Part shown: positions 33,587 through 41,205 of the stretch, in pieces
How positions within the stretch are numbered: position 1 is the first letter of the stretch
How the letters are laid out: each line of letters opens with the position of its first letter
Assembly: GCF_009827445.1 (NCBI RefSeq)
Contig: NZ_WTYI01000001.1
Location: forward strand, 2,060,381-2,124,380
Reading direction: 5' to 3'
Origin: Qipengyuania aquimaris
GTDB lineage: Bacteria; Pseudomonadota; Alphaproteobacteria; Sphingomonadales; Sphingomonadaceae
DNA: 64,000 bases
Notes under the pieces: model-generated
Databases searched by the model: none
What the model saw: only the letters and a program-made list of their open reading frames with translations
What the model was told of the DNA's origin: nothing
Position numbers and translations under genes: made by a program

Positions 33587-33642
33587 AGTCGAAATTCGAC
33601 CAGCCCAAGTCAAACCCGCGCAATTGTGGGGAAAATCGAACT

Positions 33643-33682
33643 CGGTTCATCGCATATTTCTACGGTTCACCGCACATTTCTG
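33643..33682. repeat. 20-base tandem repeat, two copies
   Basis: Two adjacent 20-base units (33643-33662 and 33663-33682) with consensus CGGTTCAYCGCAYATTTCT plus one variable base. They differ at three positions. They lie about 90 bases upstream of the YqiJ-like gene, where a promoter or activator site is expected. Confidence 0.7.
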
Positions 33683-33774
33683 CTAGGTGAATGACATGGA
33701 TACAACAGTAGGGGGATCCACTTTCGGCCAAGGCCGGAGGCGGGACTTCCTGCGCATAAGAAAGGGGGGGAACC

Positions 33775-34413
33775 ATGACATTGCTGGAGCCGCACAACAT
33801 GCCGTTTGCGGCCGCGCTCGTCATCATGCTGATCCTCGCGCTTGTCCAGTTGATCGGGGTTGCCGATTTCGGCGATGCCGATGTCGACCTGGATGTGGAT
33901 GCCGATGGTTTGCCGGATTCGGGAATGTTCGACGGGCTGCTCACGCTGCTCGGGATCGGACGGATCCCGCTTACGATCTGGCTCGCGCTGTTCCTGTTCT
34001 TATTCGCAGGGATCGGTCTTTCGATCCAGGAGCTTGCCGCCAGCCTGACCGGCGGTCCGCTTTACAGCTGGCTCGCCGCGCTGATCGCCGGTGTCGCCGC
34101 CCTGCCGGTCACGGGTATTTTTGCACGGCCTCTGGGCCGGATTATGCCCAAGGATCACACCACCGCGGTGAGCACGGACAGCCTTGTCGGTCGCCGCGCC
34201 CGGATCACGGACGGCATTGCTCGCCAGGCATCGCCTGCGCGTGCCCGGGTCAAGGACGTGCACGGCCAATCGCATTACGTGATGGTCGAGCCGCACGAGG
34301 CAAAATCCGAACTCCACGCAGGAGACGAGGTCCTTCTCGTCCGCCGCGAGGGCAATCAATTCTACGCGACCGCGCTCGCCGAGCGTCGCCTGTCGCCGAC
34401 AGTCAATCAATAA
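33775..34413 (+). CDS. YqiJ-like membrane protein with OB-fold (NfeD-related)
   Basis: 212 residues. Three transmembrane helices (about 10-30, 63-85, 95-117), an Asp-rich loop after the first (FGDADVDLDVDADG), and a C-terminal OB-like beta domain (about 130-205) as in YqiJ/NfeD-type partners of flotillins. A strong ribosome binding site (AAAGGGGGG) precedes the ATG. It is 9 bases ahead of the flotillin gene, matching the yqiJ-yqiK pairing of E. coli. Likely organises membrane microdomains with it. Confidence 0.85.
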   Translation: MTLLEPHNMPFAAALVIMLILALVQLIGVADFGDADVDLDVDADGLPDSGMFDGLLTLLGIGRIPLTIWLALFLFLFAGIGLSIQELAASLTGGPLYSWLAALIAGVAALPVTGIFARPLGRIMPKDHTTAVSTDSLVGRRARITDGIARQASPARARVKDVHGQSHYVMVEPHEAKSELHAGDEVLLVRREGNQFYATALAERRLSPTVNQ

Positions 34414-34422
34414 GGAGGAGCA

Positions 34423-36183
34423 ATGGACAGTCTATTTGGAACATCACTGGTAATGGTCGGGGGTGCCACTCTACTCGGCATCATCATTATTACTTTCTTG
34501 CTGAAGATGTATCGCCGTGCGTCGAAGGAAATCGCCTTCGTGCGGACCGGTGTCGGCGGTGAGAAGGTCGTCATGAACGGGGGCGCGCTGGTGCTGCCGG
34601 TCTTCCACGAAACCATGCCGGTCAACATGAACACGCTGGTGCTTTCGGTCATTCGCCGCGATGGCGAAGCGCTTATCACGCTCGACCGCCTGCGGATCGA
34701 CGTGAAGGCGGAATTCTACGTCCGCGTGAAGCCCGATGCCGATGCAATCGCCATGGCGGCGCAGACGCTCGGCCAGCGCACGATGCAGCCGGAAATGCTC
34801 AAGGACCTCGTCGAAGGCAAGTTCGTCGACGCGCTGCGTAGCGTGGCGGCCGGTATGACGATGAACGAGCTGCACGAACAGCGTGCCGACTTCGTCCAGA
34901 AGGTGCAGCAGGTGTCGTCGAACGACCTTGCTATGAACGGCCTGGAGCTGGAATCGGTCTCTCTGACCGGTCTCGACCAGACGAGCATCGAGCACTTCAA
35001 CGCCAACAACGCCTTCGACGCCGAAGGTCTGACCAAGCTGACCGAGCAGATCGAGGCGCGCAAGAAACTGCGCAACGACATCGAGCAGGACACGCGCGTG
35101 CAGATGGAGACGAAGAACCTTGAGGCGGACGCCAAGAGTTTTGAGATCGGGCGCGACAAGGAATACGCCCGCCTCCAGCAGGAGCGCGAGGTGGAAATCC
35201 GCCGCGCCGCGCAGGCTTCGGAAATTGCCCGCGAACAGGCAGAACGCAGCCGTGAGGCCGATGCTGCCCGGATCGAGGCGAAGAAGCAGGTCGACGCGCA
35301 GCAGATCGAAGCCGACCGACTCGTCGAAGAGGCGCGGATCGACCAGCAGCGCGCGCTCGAAATCGCCCGGCAGGAGCAGCAGATCGCGGTCCAGAACAAG
35401 AGCCGCGAGGAAAGCCAGGCCAAGGCGGAAGCCGATGAAGCCCGCGCCAAGGCAGTTGCTGCCGAAGAGCAGGTTGCCACCAGCCGTGAAAGCGAGATCG
35501 CCGAGAGGCAGAAGAAGATCGAGCTGATCGAGGCATCGAAGCAGGCAGAGCGCGAAGCTATCAGCGTTCGTGTCGAAGCGGAGGCCGAAAAGGACGCCGC
35601 ATCGAACCGCGCCGAAGCGCTACGCCTGGAAGCGCAGGGTGAAGCCGAGGCCGAGAAGCTACGTGCAGAAGCTGCGCGCGTCCGCTTCGAAGTCGAGGCG
35701 GCCGGTCAGAAGGCGATCAACGAGGCGGCGAACATTCTGTCGTCCGACCAGATCAGCCTGCAGACGAAGATGGCCTTGCTCAAGGTCCTGCCCGAACTGG
35801 TCAAGGAAAGCGCCAAGCCGATGGAAGCGATCGAGAGCATCAAGATCGTCCAGGTCGACGGGCTTACCAATGGCGGCGGCAAGTCGTCGGGCGGTGCAGC
35901 CGGTGTCGGCGGCGGGTCGGGCAACCTCGCGACCGATGCGGTCAGCGCAGCGCTTGCCTACCGCGCGCAGGCTCCGGTGCTCGACGGGCTGATGAAAGAA
36001 CTGGGCCTCGACGGCTCCAGCCTCAACAGCCTGGTCAAGGGCCCGGCCGAACAGACCGGCGGCTTCGAAGTGGAAGATGCGCCCGAGCCGAAGAAGGAAG
36101 ACGCCCCCAAGGCGCTTCCCGCCAATGGCAAGGACGCAGGCAAGAGCAAGGACAGCGGCGAAAGCCCCAAGGCGGACGCCTGA
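34423..36183 (+). CDS. Flotillin family protein (YqiK-like)
   Basis: 586 residues. One N-terminal transmembrane helix (about 7-26), an SPFH/band-7 domain (about 35-200), a very long Glu/Ala/Arg-rich coiled coil (about 205-430), the flotillin C-terminal region and a charged disordered tail of Lys/Asp/Ala. Flotillins oligomerise into rings that scaffold membrane microdomains. AAGGAGGAG precedes the ATG. In operon with the YqiJ-like gene and closed by an intrinsic terminator. Confidence 0.93.
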   Translation: MDSLFGTSLVMVGGATLLGIIIITFLLKMYRRASKEIAFVRTGVGGEKVVMNGGALVLPVFHETMPVNMNTLVLSVIRRDGEALITLDRLRIDVKAEFYVRVKPDADAIAMAAQTLGQRTMQPEMLKDLVEGKFVDALRSVAAGMTMNELHEQRADFVQKVQQVSSNDLAMNGLELESVSLTGLDQTSIEHFNANNAFDAEGLTKLTEQIEARKKLRNDIEQDTRVQMETKNLEADAKSFEIGRDKEYARLQQEREVEIRRAAQASEIAREQAERSREADAARIEAKKQVDAQQIEADRLVEEARIDQQRALEIARQEQQIAVQNKSREESQAKAEADEARAKAVAAEEQVATSRESEIAERQKKIELIEASKQAEREAISVRVEAEAEKDAASNRAEALRLEAQGEAEAEKLRAEAARVRFEVEAAGQKAINEAANILSSDQISLQTKMALLKVLPELVKESAKPMEAIESIKIVQVDGLTNGGGKSSGGAAGVGGGSGNLATDAVSAALAYRAQAPVLDGLMKELGLDGSSLNSLVKGPAEQTGGFEVEDAPEPKKEDAPKALPANGKDAGKSKDSGESPKADA

Positions 36184-36203
36184 GCCACTCTGTCACCGAA
36201 TGG

Positions 36204-36232
36204 AAAGGGGGCGCTACGGCGTCCCCTTTTTT
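36204..36232 (+). terminator. Intrinsic terminator after the flotillin gene
   Basis: AAAGGGG-g-CGC then GCG-t-CCCCTTT forms an 11-position stem with one G-T wobble and a tight loop, followed by a T-run. Confidence 0.8.
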
Positions 36233-36233
36233 A

Positions 36234-36270
36234 TTGCGCGAGGCGATCACCTCGTCCTAACCGCCGCGCA
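36234..36270 (+). promoter_or_regulatory. Putative leaderless promoter of agmatine deiminase
   Basis: TTGCGC (36234-36239), 17 bases, CTAACC (36257-36262), with TAAC (36258-36261) exactly 8 bases before the ATG at 36270. No Shine-Dalgarno is seen. It lies directly behind the flotillin terminator, as expected for a new transcription start. Confidence 0.4.
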
Positions 36271-37274
36271 TGAGCACGACGCCCGAATGGATGATGCCGC
36301 CCGAATGGGCCCCGCAGGACTGGCTGTGGATCGGCTTTCCGCACGATCCGCAGGAATGGCCCGAAGTCCTGCCAAGGGCACAGGAGCAGATCGCGGCCTT
36401 CGCCAATGCTGTGGCCGACAGCGGGCAGGAAGTCCGCCTGCTGGTGCGCGACGATGCTAACGAGGCACGCGCGCGGCAGTTGGTCGGCGGGAACGTCACG
36501 CTGGAGCGACGTCACTATGGCGATGCCTGGCTGCGCGACACCGGGCCGCTGGTCGTTTCAAACCGCGATGGCGAGCGTGCGGCCCGCCGCTTCGGTTTCA
36601 ACGGCTGGGGCGGCAAGTACCTGATGGACGGCGACCAGACAGTGGGCGCGCAGCTGGCCGAAGACGAAGGCCTCCCGCTGCAAACGGCGGACTGGATCCT
36701 CGAAGGCGGCGCGGTGGATGGCGACGGGACCGGCCTCGTCGCGACGACCGAGCAATGCCTGCTCAACCCCAATCGCAATCCGCAGCTCTCGCGCGAGGAC
36801 ATCGAGCAGCGTCTCGAACGCGATCTTGGCTTTACCCGCGTGCTGTGGCTCGGCGACGGGTTGATCAACGATCACACCGACGGCCATGTCGACAATCTCG
36901 CCCGCTTCGTGGCGGCCAACACGCTCGTCATCCCGCGCGCCACGGGCAGCGCCGATCCCAATGCTCAGATCTATGCCGATGCGCGCCGCCGGGCAGAAGC
37001 GGCAGGCGTATCGGTGGTCGAAATCCCCTCGCCCGGCCTCGTGACCAGCGGCGACCATGTCGAGCCGGCGAGCTACGTCAACTTCGCCATCACCAGCCAC
37101 CTCGTCGTGGTGCCCACCTTCGGCAGCCCCTACGACGAAGAAGGCGTGGCGGCGATCGGCGCGCTGTTCCCGGATCGCGCCACCATCGGCCTGCTGGGCG
37201 ATGCCGTGCTTGCGGGCGGTGGCGGGTTCCACTGCGCCAGCCAGCAAATGCCCTCTGCCGGATGGAAGCCTTAA
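36270..37274 (+). CDS. aguA: Agmatine deiminase
   Basis: 334 residues. Converts agmatine to N-carbamoylputrescine and ammonia (polyamine pathway). Peptidylarginine-deiminase fold with WLRDTGP (Asp), NDHTDGHVDN (His/Asp) and nucleophile Cys322 in GGFHCASQQMP. No N-carbamoylputrescine amidohydrolase is next to it, unlike many bacteria where aguB is adjacent. Confidence 0.94.
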   Translation: MSTTPEWMMPPEWAPQDWLWIGFPHDPQEWPEVLPRAQEQIAAFANAVADSGQEVRLLVRDDANEARARQLVGGNVTLERRHYGDAWLRDTGPLVVSNRDGERAARRFGFNGWGGKYLMDGDQTVGAQLAEDEGLPLQTADWILEGGAVDGDGTGLVATTEQCLLNPNRNPQLSREDIEQRLERDLGFTRVLWLGDGLINDHTDGHVDNLARFVAANTLVIPRATGSADPNAQIYADARRRAEAAGVSVVEIPSPGLVTSGDHVEPASYVNFAITSHLVVVPTFGSPYDEEGVAAIGALFPDRATIGLLGDAVLAGGGGFHCASQQMPSAGWKP

Positions 37275-37308
37275 CGCTTCGTTAGGGTTTGGCCGCGAGA
37301 ATGGGGGC

Positions 37309-37437
37309 ATGGCAAAGGCTATCGCTCTCGCACGCACCCACGTTCCGGCATTTCCGCTGGCAGAGGCTGCGCGCGCGCTTATCGTGAGCGGATGCGGCTT
37401 TGCCCTGGTCCTCGCCGGACCGGCGCTACCCTTCTAA
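37309..37437 (+). CDS. Possible small peptide, 42 aa (doubtful)
   Basis: A 42-codon frame (MAKAIALARTHV onward) ends in a short hydrophobic segment. It fills the gap between aguA and the convergent TSUP gene, and its last 12 bases overlap the TSUP 3' end. No strong ribosome binding site and no family recognised; it may be chance. Confidence 0.2.
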   Translation: MAKAIALARTHVPAFPLAEAARALIVSGCGFALVLAGPALPF

Positions 37438-38166
37438 CAGTTTCCAGACCGCACCGGCTGCCGCGCCGCCCAGCACGAGGGCGACGCTCACCTGCCATTG
37501 ACGCGGCGTAACGCGCCCGAAGGCCGCGTGGCCCATGAGATCGCCGACCAGCACTGCCGGGAAGAGCAGCAGGGCGAGCAGGACCTCGCGCATCCCGCCG
37601 ACGCCGAGTGCAATGAACAACGCCGAGGATAGCGGCGTCAGCACCAGGAAAATCGCCATCATGGACGCCCGCGCCTCGCGCGGGGGCAACCGGCCGCGCA
37701 GGTAGAAGGGCGCCATGCCCGGCCCTGGCATTCCGGCGAAGCCTCCGAAGAAGCCCGTGAAAAAGCCCGACAGTCCCATCGCAGGCTTGCGCGGCATGGC
37801 GATCTTGCCGAGCGGCACGACGACCAGCACGAATGCGCCAAGCGAGACGAGCGCAATCAGGAGCCGCGCCCAGTCCGCGCTCAGCGTGACCAGCGCCCAC
37901 AGGCCAAGCGGCATGCAGGCCAGCGCCAGCACGGTTATCGGGATGGCCGAACGGTCGGCCTCCCGCCGGATGCGGCCGATGTCGGTCAGGCCGATCAGGA
38001 ACAGCGAGATATTGCCTACCAGCACCGCTTCACGCGGAGCGATGGTCAGCGCGAGGACGGGCACGATCACGACCGACAGCCCGAACCCGGCAAGGCCGCG
38101 CACGAAACCCGCCACCAGCGCGGTCAGCAAGGCGATACCGATCGCTTCGAGAGGCAGGCCGAGCAT
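37426..38166 (-). CDS. TSUP (TauE/SafE) family membrane transporter, copy 2
   Basis: 246 residues with about eight hydrophobic helices in two repeats. The repeat starts FVRGLAGFGLSV and GFFTGFFGGFAGMPGPGMAPF are typical of TSUP permeases, which move sulfite, sulfoacetate or related organosulfur and carboxylate anions. The ATG directly abuts the stop of its paralogue (no intervening base). Substrate unknown. Confidence 0.88.
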   Translation of the reverse strand: MLGLPLEAIGIALLTALVAGFVRGLAGFGLSVVIVPVLALTIAPREAVLVGNISLFLIGLTDIGRIRREADRSAIPITVLALACMPLGLWALVTLSADWARLLIALVSLGAFVLVVVPLGKIAMPRKPAMGLSGFFTGFFGGFAGMPGPGMAPFYLRGRLPPREARASMMAIFLVLTPLSSALFIALGVGGMREVLLALLLFPAVLVGDLMGHAAFGRVTPRQWQVSVALVLGGAAAGAVWKLLEG

Positions 38167-38913
38167 CTAGGAGAGCGCCTTCCACAAGGCAGCAAGCGCC
38201 GCTCCGCCGAGCACGAGACCGACGCAGATGCGCCAGGTCCTATCCTCGATCCTGCCCGACGCCTTGTTGCCCAGCCAGTTGCCCGCCAGCACAGCCGGGA
38301 ACAGCAGCACGGCGAACAGGAGCAGCGACCAGTCGAGCACGCCGATAGCCGCCCCGCTGATCAGGCCCGTGCTCGATGCGCAGGTGAAGATCAGCAGCAT
38401 CGACGCCTTGGCGGTCTCGCGCGGAATGTCGCGCCCGACATAATAGGGGACGACCGGCGGTCCGGGCATGCCGGCATATCCGGTCATCAGGCCGCTCAAT
38501 ATGCCTACCCCGCCGGTCGTCGCCGGATGATGGTCCAGCGCACCGCGACGCGGCAGCAGGATGGCGATGAAGGCGGAAAGTGCGATGAAGGCGATGACCA
38601 CCCGCGCCAGGGCAGGCGTGGTCACGCTGAGCAGGTACAGCCCGATAGGCGTGGTCAGCGCGACAAGCGCGATTATGACCCATGCCGACTTTTCCGCACC
38701 GCGCAGCAGGCGGCGAATCTCCGACAGACCGATGAAGACCGAAAGGAAATTGGTCAGCAGCACGGCATCGACCGGCGACAGCGCCAGCGCCAGCACGGGA
38801 ACGATCAGGATCGCCATCCCGAACCCGGTCAGCCCGCGCACGAAAGCCGAGCCGAACGCAGTCACCAGCGCGGCGGCGATCGCTACCGCAGAGTAGCCGC
38901 CGAACAGGTCCAT
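38167..38913 (-). CDS. TSUP (TauE/SafE) family membrane transporter, copy 1
   Basis: 248 residues, eight-helix TSUP permease (FVRGLTGFGMAILIVPVLAL near the N terminus; GLMTGYAGMPGPPVVPYYV in the second half). It starts 9 bases after the thrS stop and is followed without a gap by a diverged paralogue, so thrS and both transporters are very probably one transcript. Two adjacent TSUP proteins may form a heteromer; that is inference. Confidence 0.88.
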   Translation of the reverse strand: MDLFGGYSAVAIAAALVTAFGSAFVRGLTGFGMAILIVPVLALALSPVDAVLLTNFLSVFIGLSEIRRLLRGAEKSAWVIIALVALTTPIGLYLLSVTTPALARVVIAFIALSAFIAILLPRRGALDHHPATTGGVGILSGLMTGYAGMPGPPVVPYYVGRDIPRETAKASMLLIFTCASSTGLISGAAIGVLDWSLLLFAVLLFPAVLAGNWLGNKASGRIEDRTWRICVGLVLGGAALAALWKALS

Positions 38914-38922
38914 CGCGCGCGC

Positions 38923-40941
38923 TTAGCCTTCGCGCAGGTCCGGCGGCGTGGCTTCGGCCTTGAGCATCGCAATCGCTTCTTCGAGCGGCATCACCTTCTG
39001 GTGCTGCTGGCCGAGTGTGCGGACAGCGACCGTGCCCTCCTCCGCCTCGCGCATGCCCACCACCAGGAGGTGCGGGACCTTGGCGACCGAGTGTTCGCGG
39101 ACCTTGTAATTGATCTTCTCGTTACGAAGGTCGCTGTCGACGCGGATGCCCGCCGCCTTGAGCTTGGCGACGGCTTCCTTGGCATAACCATCGGCGTCCG
39201 AGACAATCGTCGCGACGACGGCCTGCGTCGGGGCGAGCCAGACCGGCAGTCGCCCGGCGAAGTGTTCGATCAGAATGCCGATGAACCGCTCGTACGAACC
39301 GAAGATCGCGCGGTGCAGCATGACCGGGCGGTGTTTCTCGCCGTCTTCGCCGATGAAGCTTGCATCGAGGCGCTCGGGCAGCACGCGGTCGCCCTGGATC
39401 GTGCCGACCTGCCAGGTGCGGCCGATGGCATCGGTAAGGTGCCATTCGAGCTTGGGCGCATAGAAAGCGCCTTCGCCCGGCAGTTCTTCCCAGCCGTATT
39501 CCTCGTTCGCCATGCCCGCTTCGGCCACGGCGTCGCGCAGTTCCTGCTCGGCCTTGTCCCAGTCCGCTTCGCTGCCGAAGCGCTTTTCCGGGCGCAGGGC
39601 GAGCTTGACGTGATAGGTGAAACCGAAGTCGCGATAGACGCTGTCGGCCAGCTTGCAGAAGGCGCGCACTTCTTCGACCACCTGGTCTTCGGTGCAGAAG
39701 ATATGCGCATCGTCCTGCGTGAACTGGCGCACGCGCATTAGGCCATGCAGCGCGCCATGCGGTTCGTTGCGGTGGCAGCAGCCCATTTCGCCAAGGCGGA
39801 TGGGCAGTTCGCGGTACGACGTAATGCCCTGCTTGAAGACCAGCACATGGGCCGGGCAGTTCATCGGCTTGATCGCCATCCAGTCCGCATCGGGCGCGAC
39901 CGAGGGGTTGGCCGGGCCATCACCCAGCTCGTCCACTTCGGGCACCATGTCGGGCACGGCGAACATGTTCTCGGCGTATTTGCCCCAGTGTCCGGACTGC
40001 TCCCACTGGCGCACGTCCATCAGCTGCGGCGTCTTGATTTCCTGGTAGCCCGCACCGTCCATCTTGCGGCGCATATAGGCTTCGAGCTCGCGCCAGATCA
40101 TGTAGCCGTTGGGGTGCCAGAAGACGCTGCCGTGCGCTTCTTCCTGCAGGTGGAACAGGTCCATCTCGCGGCCCAGCTTGCGGTGGTCGCGCTTTGCCGC
40201 TTCTTCCAGCCGCGTGAGGTGGGCGTTCAGCTGCTTCTTGTTGAGCCAGCCCGTGCCGTAGATGCGCGTGAGCTGCGGATTGTTCTGGTCGCCGCGCCAA
40301 TAGGCACCGGCAACGCGCGTCAGCTTGAACGCCTGCGGATCGAGCTTACCGGTCGAAGCAAGGTGCGGACCACGGCACATGTCGAGCCAGTCTTCGCCCG
40401 ACCAGTAAACCGTCAGTTCCTCGTTTTCGGGAAGTTCCTTGGCCCATTCGGCCTTGAAGACCTCGCCTTCCGCTTCCCACTTGTCGATCAGCTGCTGGCG
40501 GCTCCAGACCTCGCGCTTGAGCGGCTTGTCGGCCTTGATGATGCGGCGCATTTCTTCCTCGATCGCGGGAAGGTCGTCCATCGAGAACGGCTCGCGCGTA
40601 TCGGGCGCTTTCACATCGTAATAGAAGCCATCGTCCGTTGCCGGACCGAAGGTGATCTGCGTTCCGGGGAAGAGCGACTGCACCGCTTCTGCAAGGACGT
40701 GCGCGAAATCGTGGCGCGCCAGTTCCAGCGCGTCTTCCTCGTCGCGGCTCGTGACCAGCGCCAATTCCGCATCGCCTTCGAAGGGGCGGTTGATGTCGCG
40801 CAGCTCCCCATCGACGCGCGCGGCAATGGCGGCCTTGGCAAGGCCCGGACCGATCGCGGCGGCGACATCGGCAGGCGTGCTGCCGGGTTCCATCTCGCGC
40901 ACCGAACCATCGGGCAGGCTGATCTTGAGCAGTTCCGTCAT
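38923..40941 (-). CDS. thrS: Threonyl-tRNA synthetase
   Basis: 672 residues, class II synthetase. TGS domain (1-62), editing domain with the HxxxH-type HDFAHV motif, catalytic core with zinc ligands in MNCPAH, HRNEPHG and the motif-3 region HRAIFGSYERF, then the anticodon-binding domain (VVATIVSDAD onward). It charges tRNA-Thr. The 5' leader carries a threonine-codon-rich peptide and alternative hairpins (41068-41169), so expression is probably set by threonyl-tRNA supply. Confidence 0.97.
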   Translation of the reverse strand: MTELLKISLPDGSVREMEPGSTPADVAAAIGPGLAKAAIAARVDGELRDINRPFEGDAELALVTSRDEEDALELARHDFAHVLAEAVQSLFPGTQITFGPATDDGFYYDVKAPDTREPFSMDDLPAIEEEMRRIIKADKPLKREVWSRQQLIDKWEAEGEVFKAEWAKELPENEELTVYWSGEDWLDMCRGPHLASTGKLDPQAFKLTRVAGAYWRGDQNNPQLTRIYGTGWLNKKQLNAHLTRLEEAAKRDHRKLGREMDLFHLQEEAHGSVFWHPNGYMIWRELEAYMRRKMDGAGYQEIKTPQLMDVRQWEQSGHWGKYAENMFAVPDMVPEVDELGDGPANPSVAPDADWMAIKPMNCPAHVLVFKQGITSYRELPIRLGEMGCCHRNEPHGALHGLMRVRQFTQDDAHIFCTEDQVVEEVRAFCKLADSVYRDFGFTYHVKLALRPEKRFGSEADWDKAEQELRDAVAEAGMANEEYGWEELPGEGAFYAPKLEWHLTDAIGRTWQVGTIQGDRVLPERLDASFIGEDGEKHRPVMLHRAIFGSYERFIGILIEHFAGRLPVWLAPTQAVVATIVSDADGYAKEAVAKLKAAGIRVDSDLRNEKINYKVREHSVAKVPHLLVVGMREAEEGTVAVRTLGQQHQKVMPLEEAIAMLKAEATPPDLREG

Positions 40942-41067
40942 TCTATCCGTCCGTTATCCTGGCGCGGCCTTCCGTGACCCGCCTCGGTATGTCGAGGCCC
41001 ATGGCACAGCTAGGCGCGCGCTTGAAGCGGCGTTTATGAGAAATTTGATTTCGGGAGGAAACGCCGA

Positions 41068-41132
41068 CCGCCCGAAACCGGGCGGCGGAGCGCTACGTCA
41101 GGACGCGCGCACCCGCCCCCGGTCGCCCGGGG
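41068..41132 (-). promoter_or_regulatory. Putative threonine attenuator (alternative hairpins) of thrS
   Basis: Read on the minus strand. Hairpin 1:2 is CCCCGG (41132-41127), loop GCGA, CCGGGG (41122-41117). Hairpin 3:4 is CCGCCCG (41085-41079), loop GTTT, CGGGCGG (41074-41068), extended by a G-T pair and followed by a short TTT (41061-41059). The alternative 2:3 pairs GGGCGG (41118-41113) with CCGCCC (41085-41080) and excludes both. A ribosome stalled on the threonine codons would cover arm 1, favour 2:3 and stop 3:4 forming. The T-tract is weak, so termination efficiency is uncertain. A further hairpin lies at 40981-40998. Confidence 0.6.
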
Positions 41133-41169
41133 TGGTGGTAGTGGTTGTCGTGATGCGCTGATGCGTCAT
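41098..41169 (-). CDS. Threonine leader peptide upstream of thrS, 23 aa
   Basis: A 23-codon frame beginning MTHQRI, then seven threonines in a row (residues 7-13, 41151-41131), ending RVRAS. The seven codons are ACG ACA ACC ACT ACC ACC ACC, so all four threonine codons are used, which argues for selection on the peptide and not for a simple DNA repeat. Thr makes up 8 of 23 residues. There is no Shine-Dalgarno; the promoter just upstream would start transcription at the ATG. This matches the design of amino-acid attenuator leaders such as thrL or trpL. Confidence 0.7.
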   Translation of the reverse strand: MTHQRITTTTTTTPGDRGRVRAS

Positions 41170-41176
41170 GCGCCAG

Positions 41177-41205
41177 GAGATAGCGACGACAGGTTAAAAT
41201 CTCAA
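41177..41205 (-). promoter_or_regulatory. Putative promoter of the thr leader-thrS operon
   Basis: Minus strand: TTGAGA (41205-41200), 17-base spacer, TATCTC (41182-41177), inside GCTATCTC, which resembles the alphaproteobacterial minus-10 GCTAnAwC. The minus-10 ends 7 bases before the leader ATG at 41169, so +1 should be at or beside that A. The minus-35 overlaps the phoD stop codon (41204-41202). Confidence 0.5.

Noticed and set aside
39745..40977. A 410-codon open frame opposite thrS
   Set aside because: Antisense shadow of thrS with no recognisable domain.
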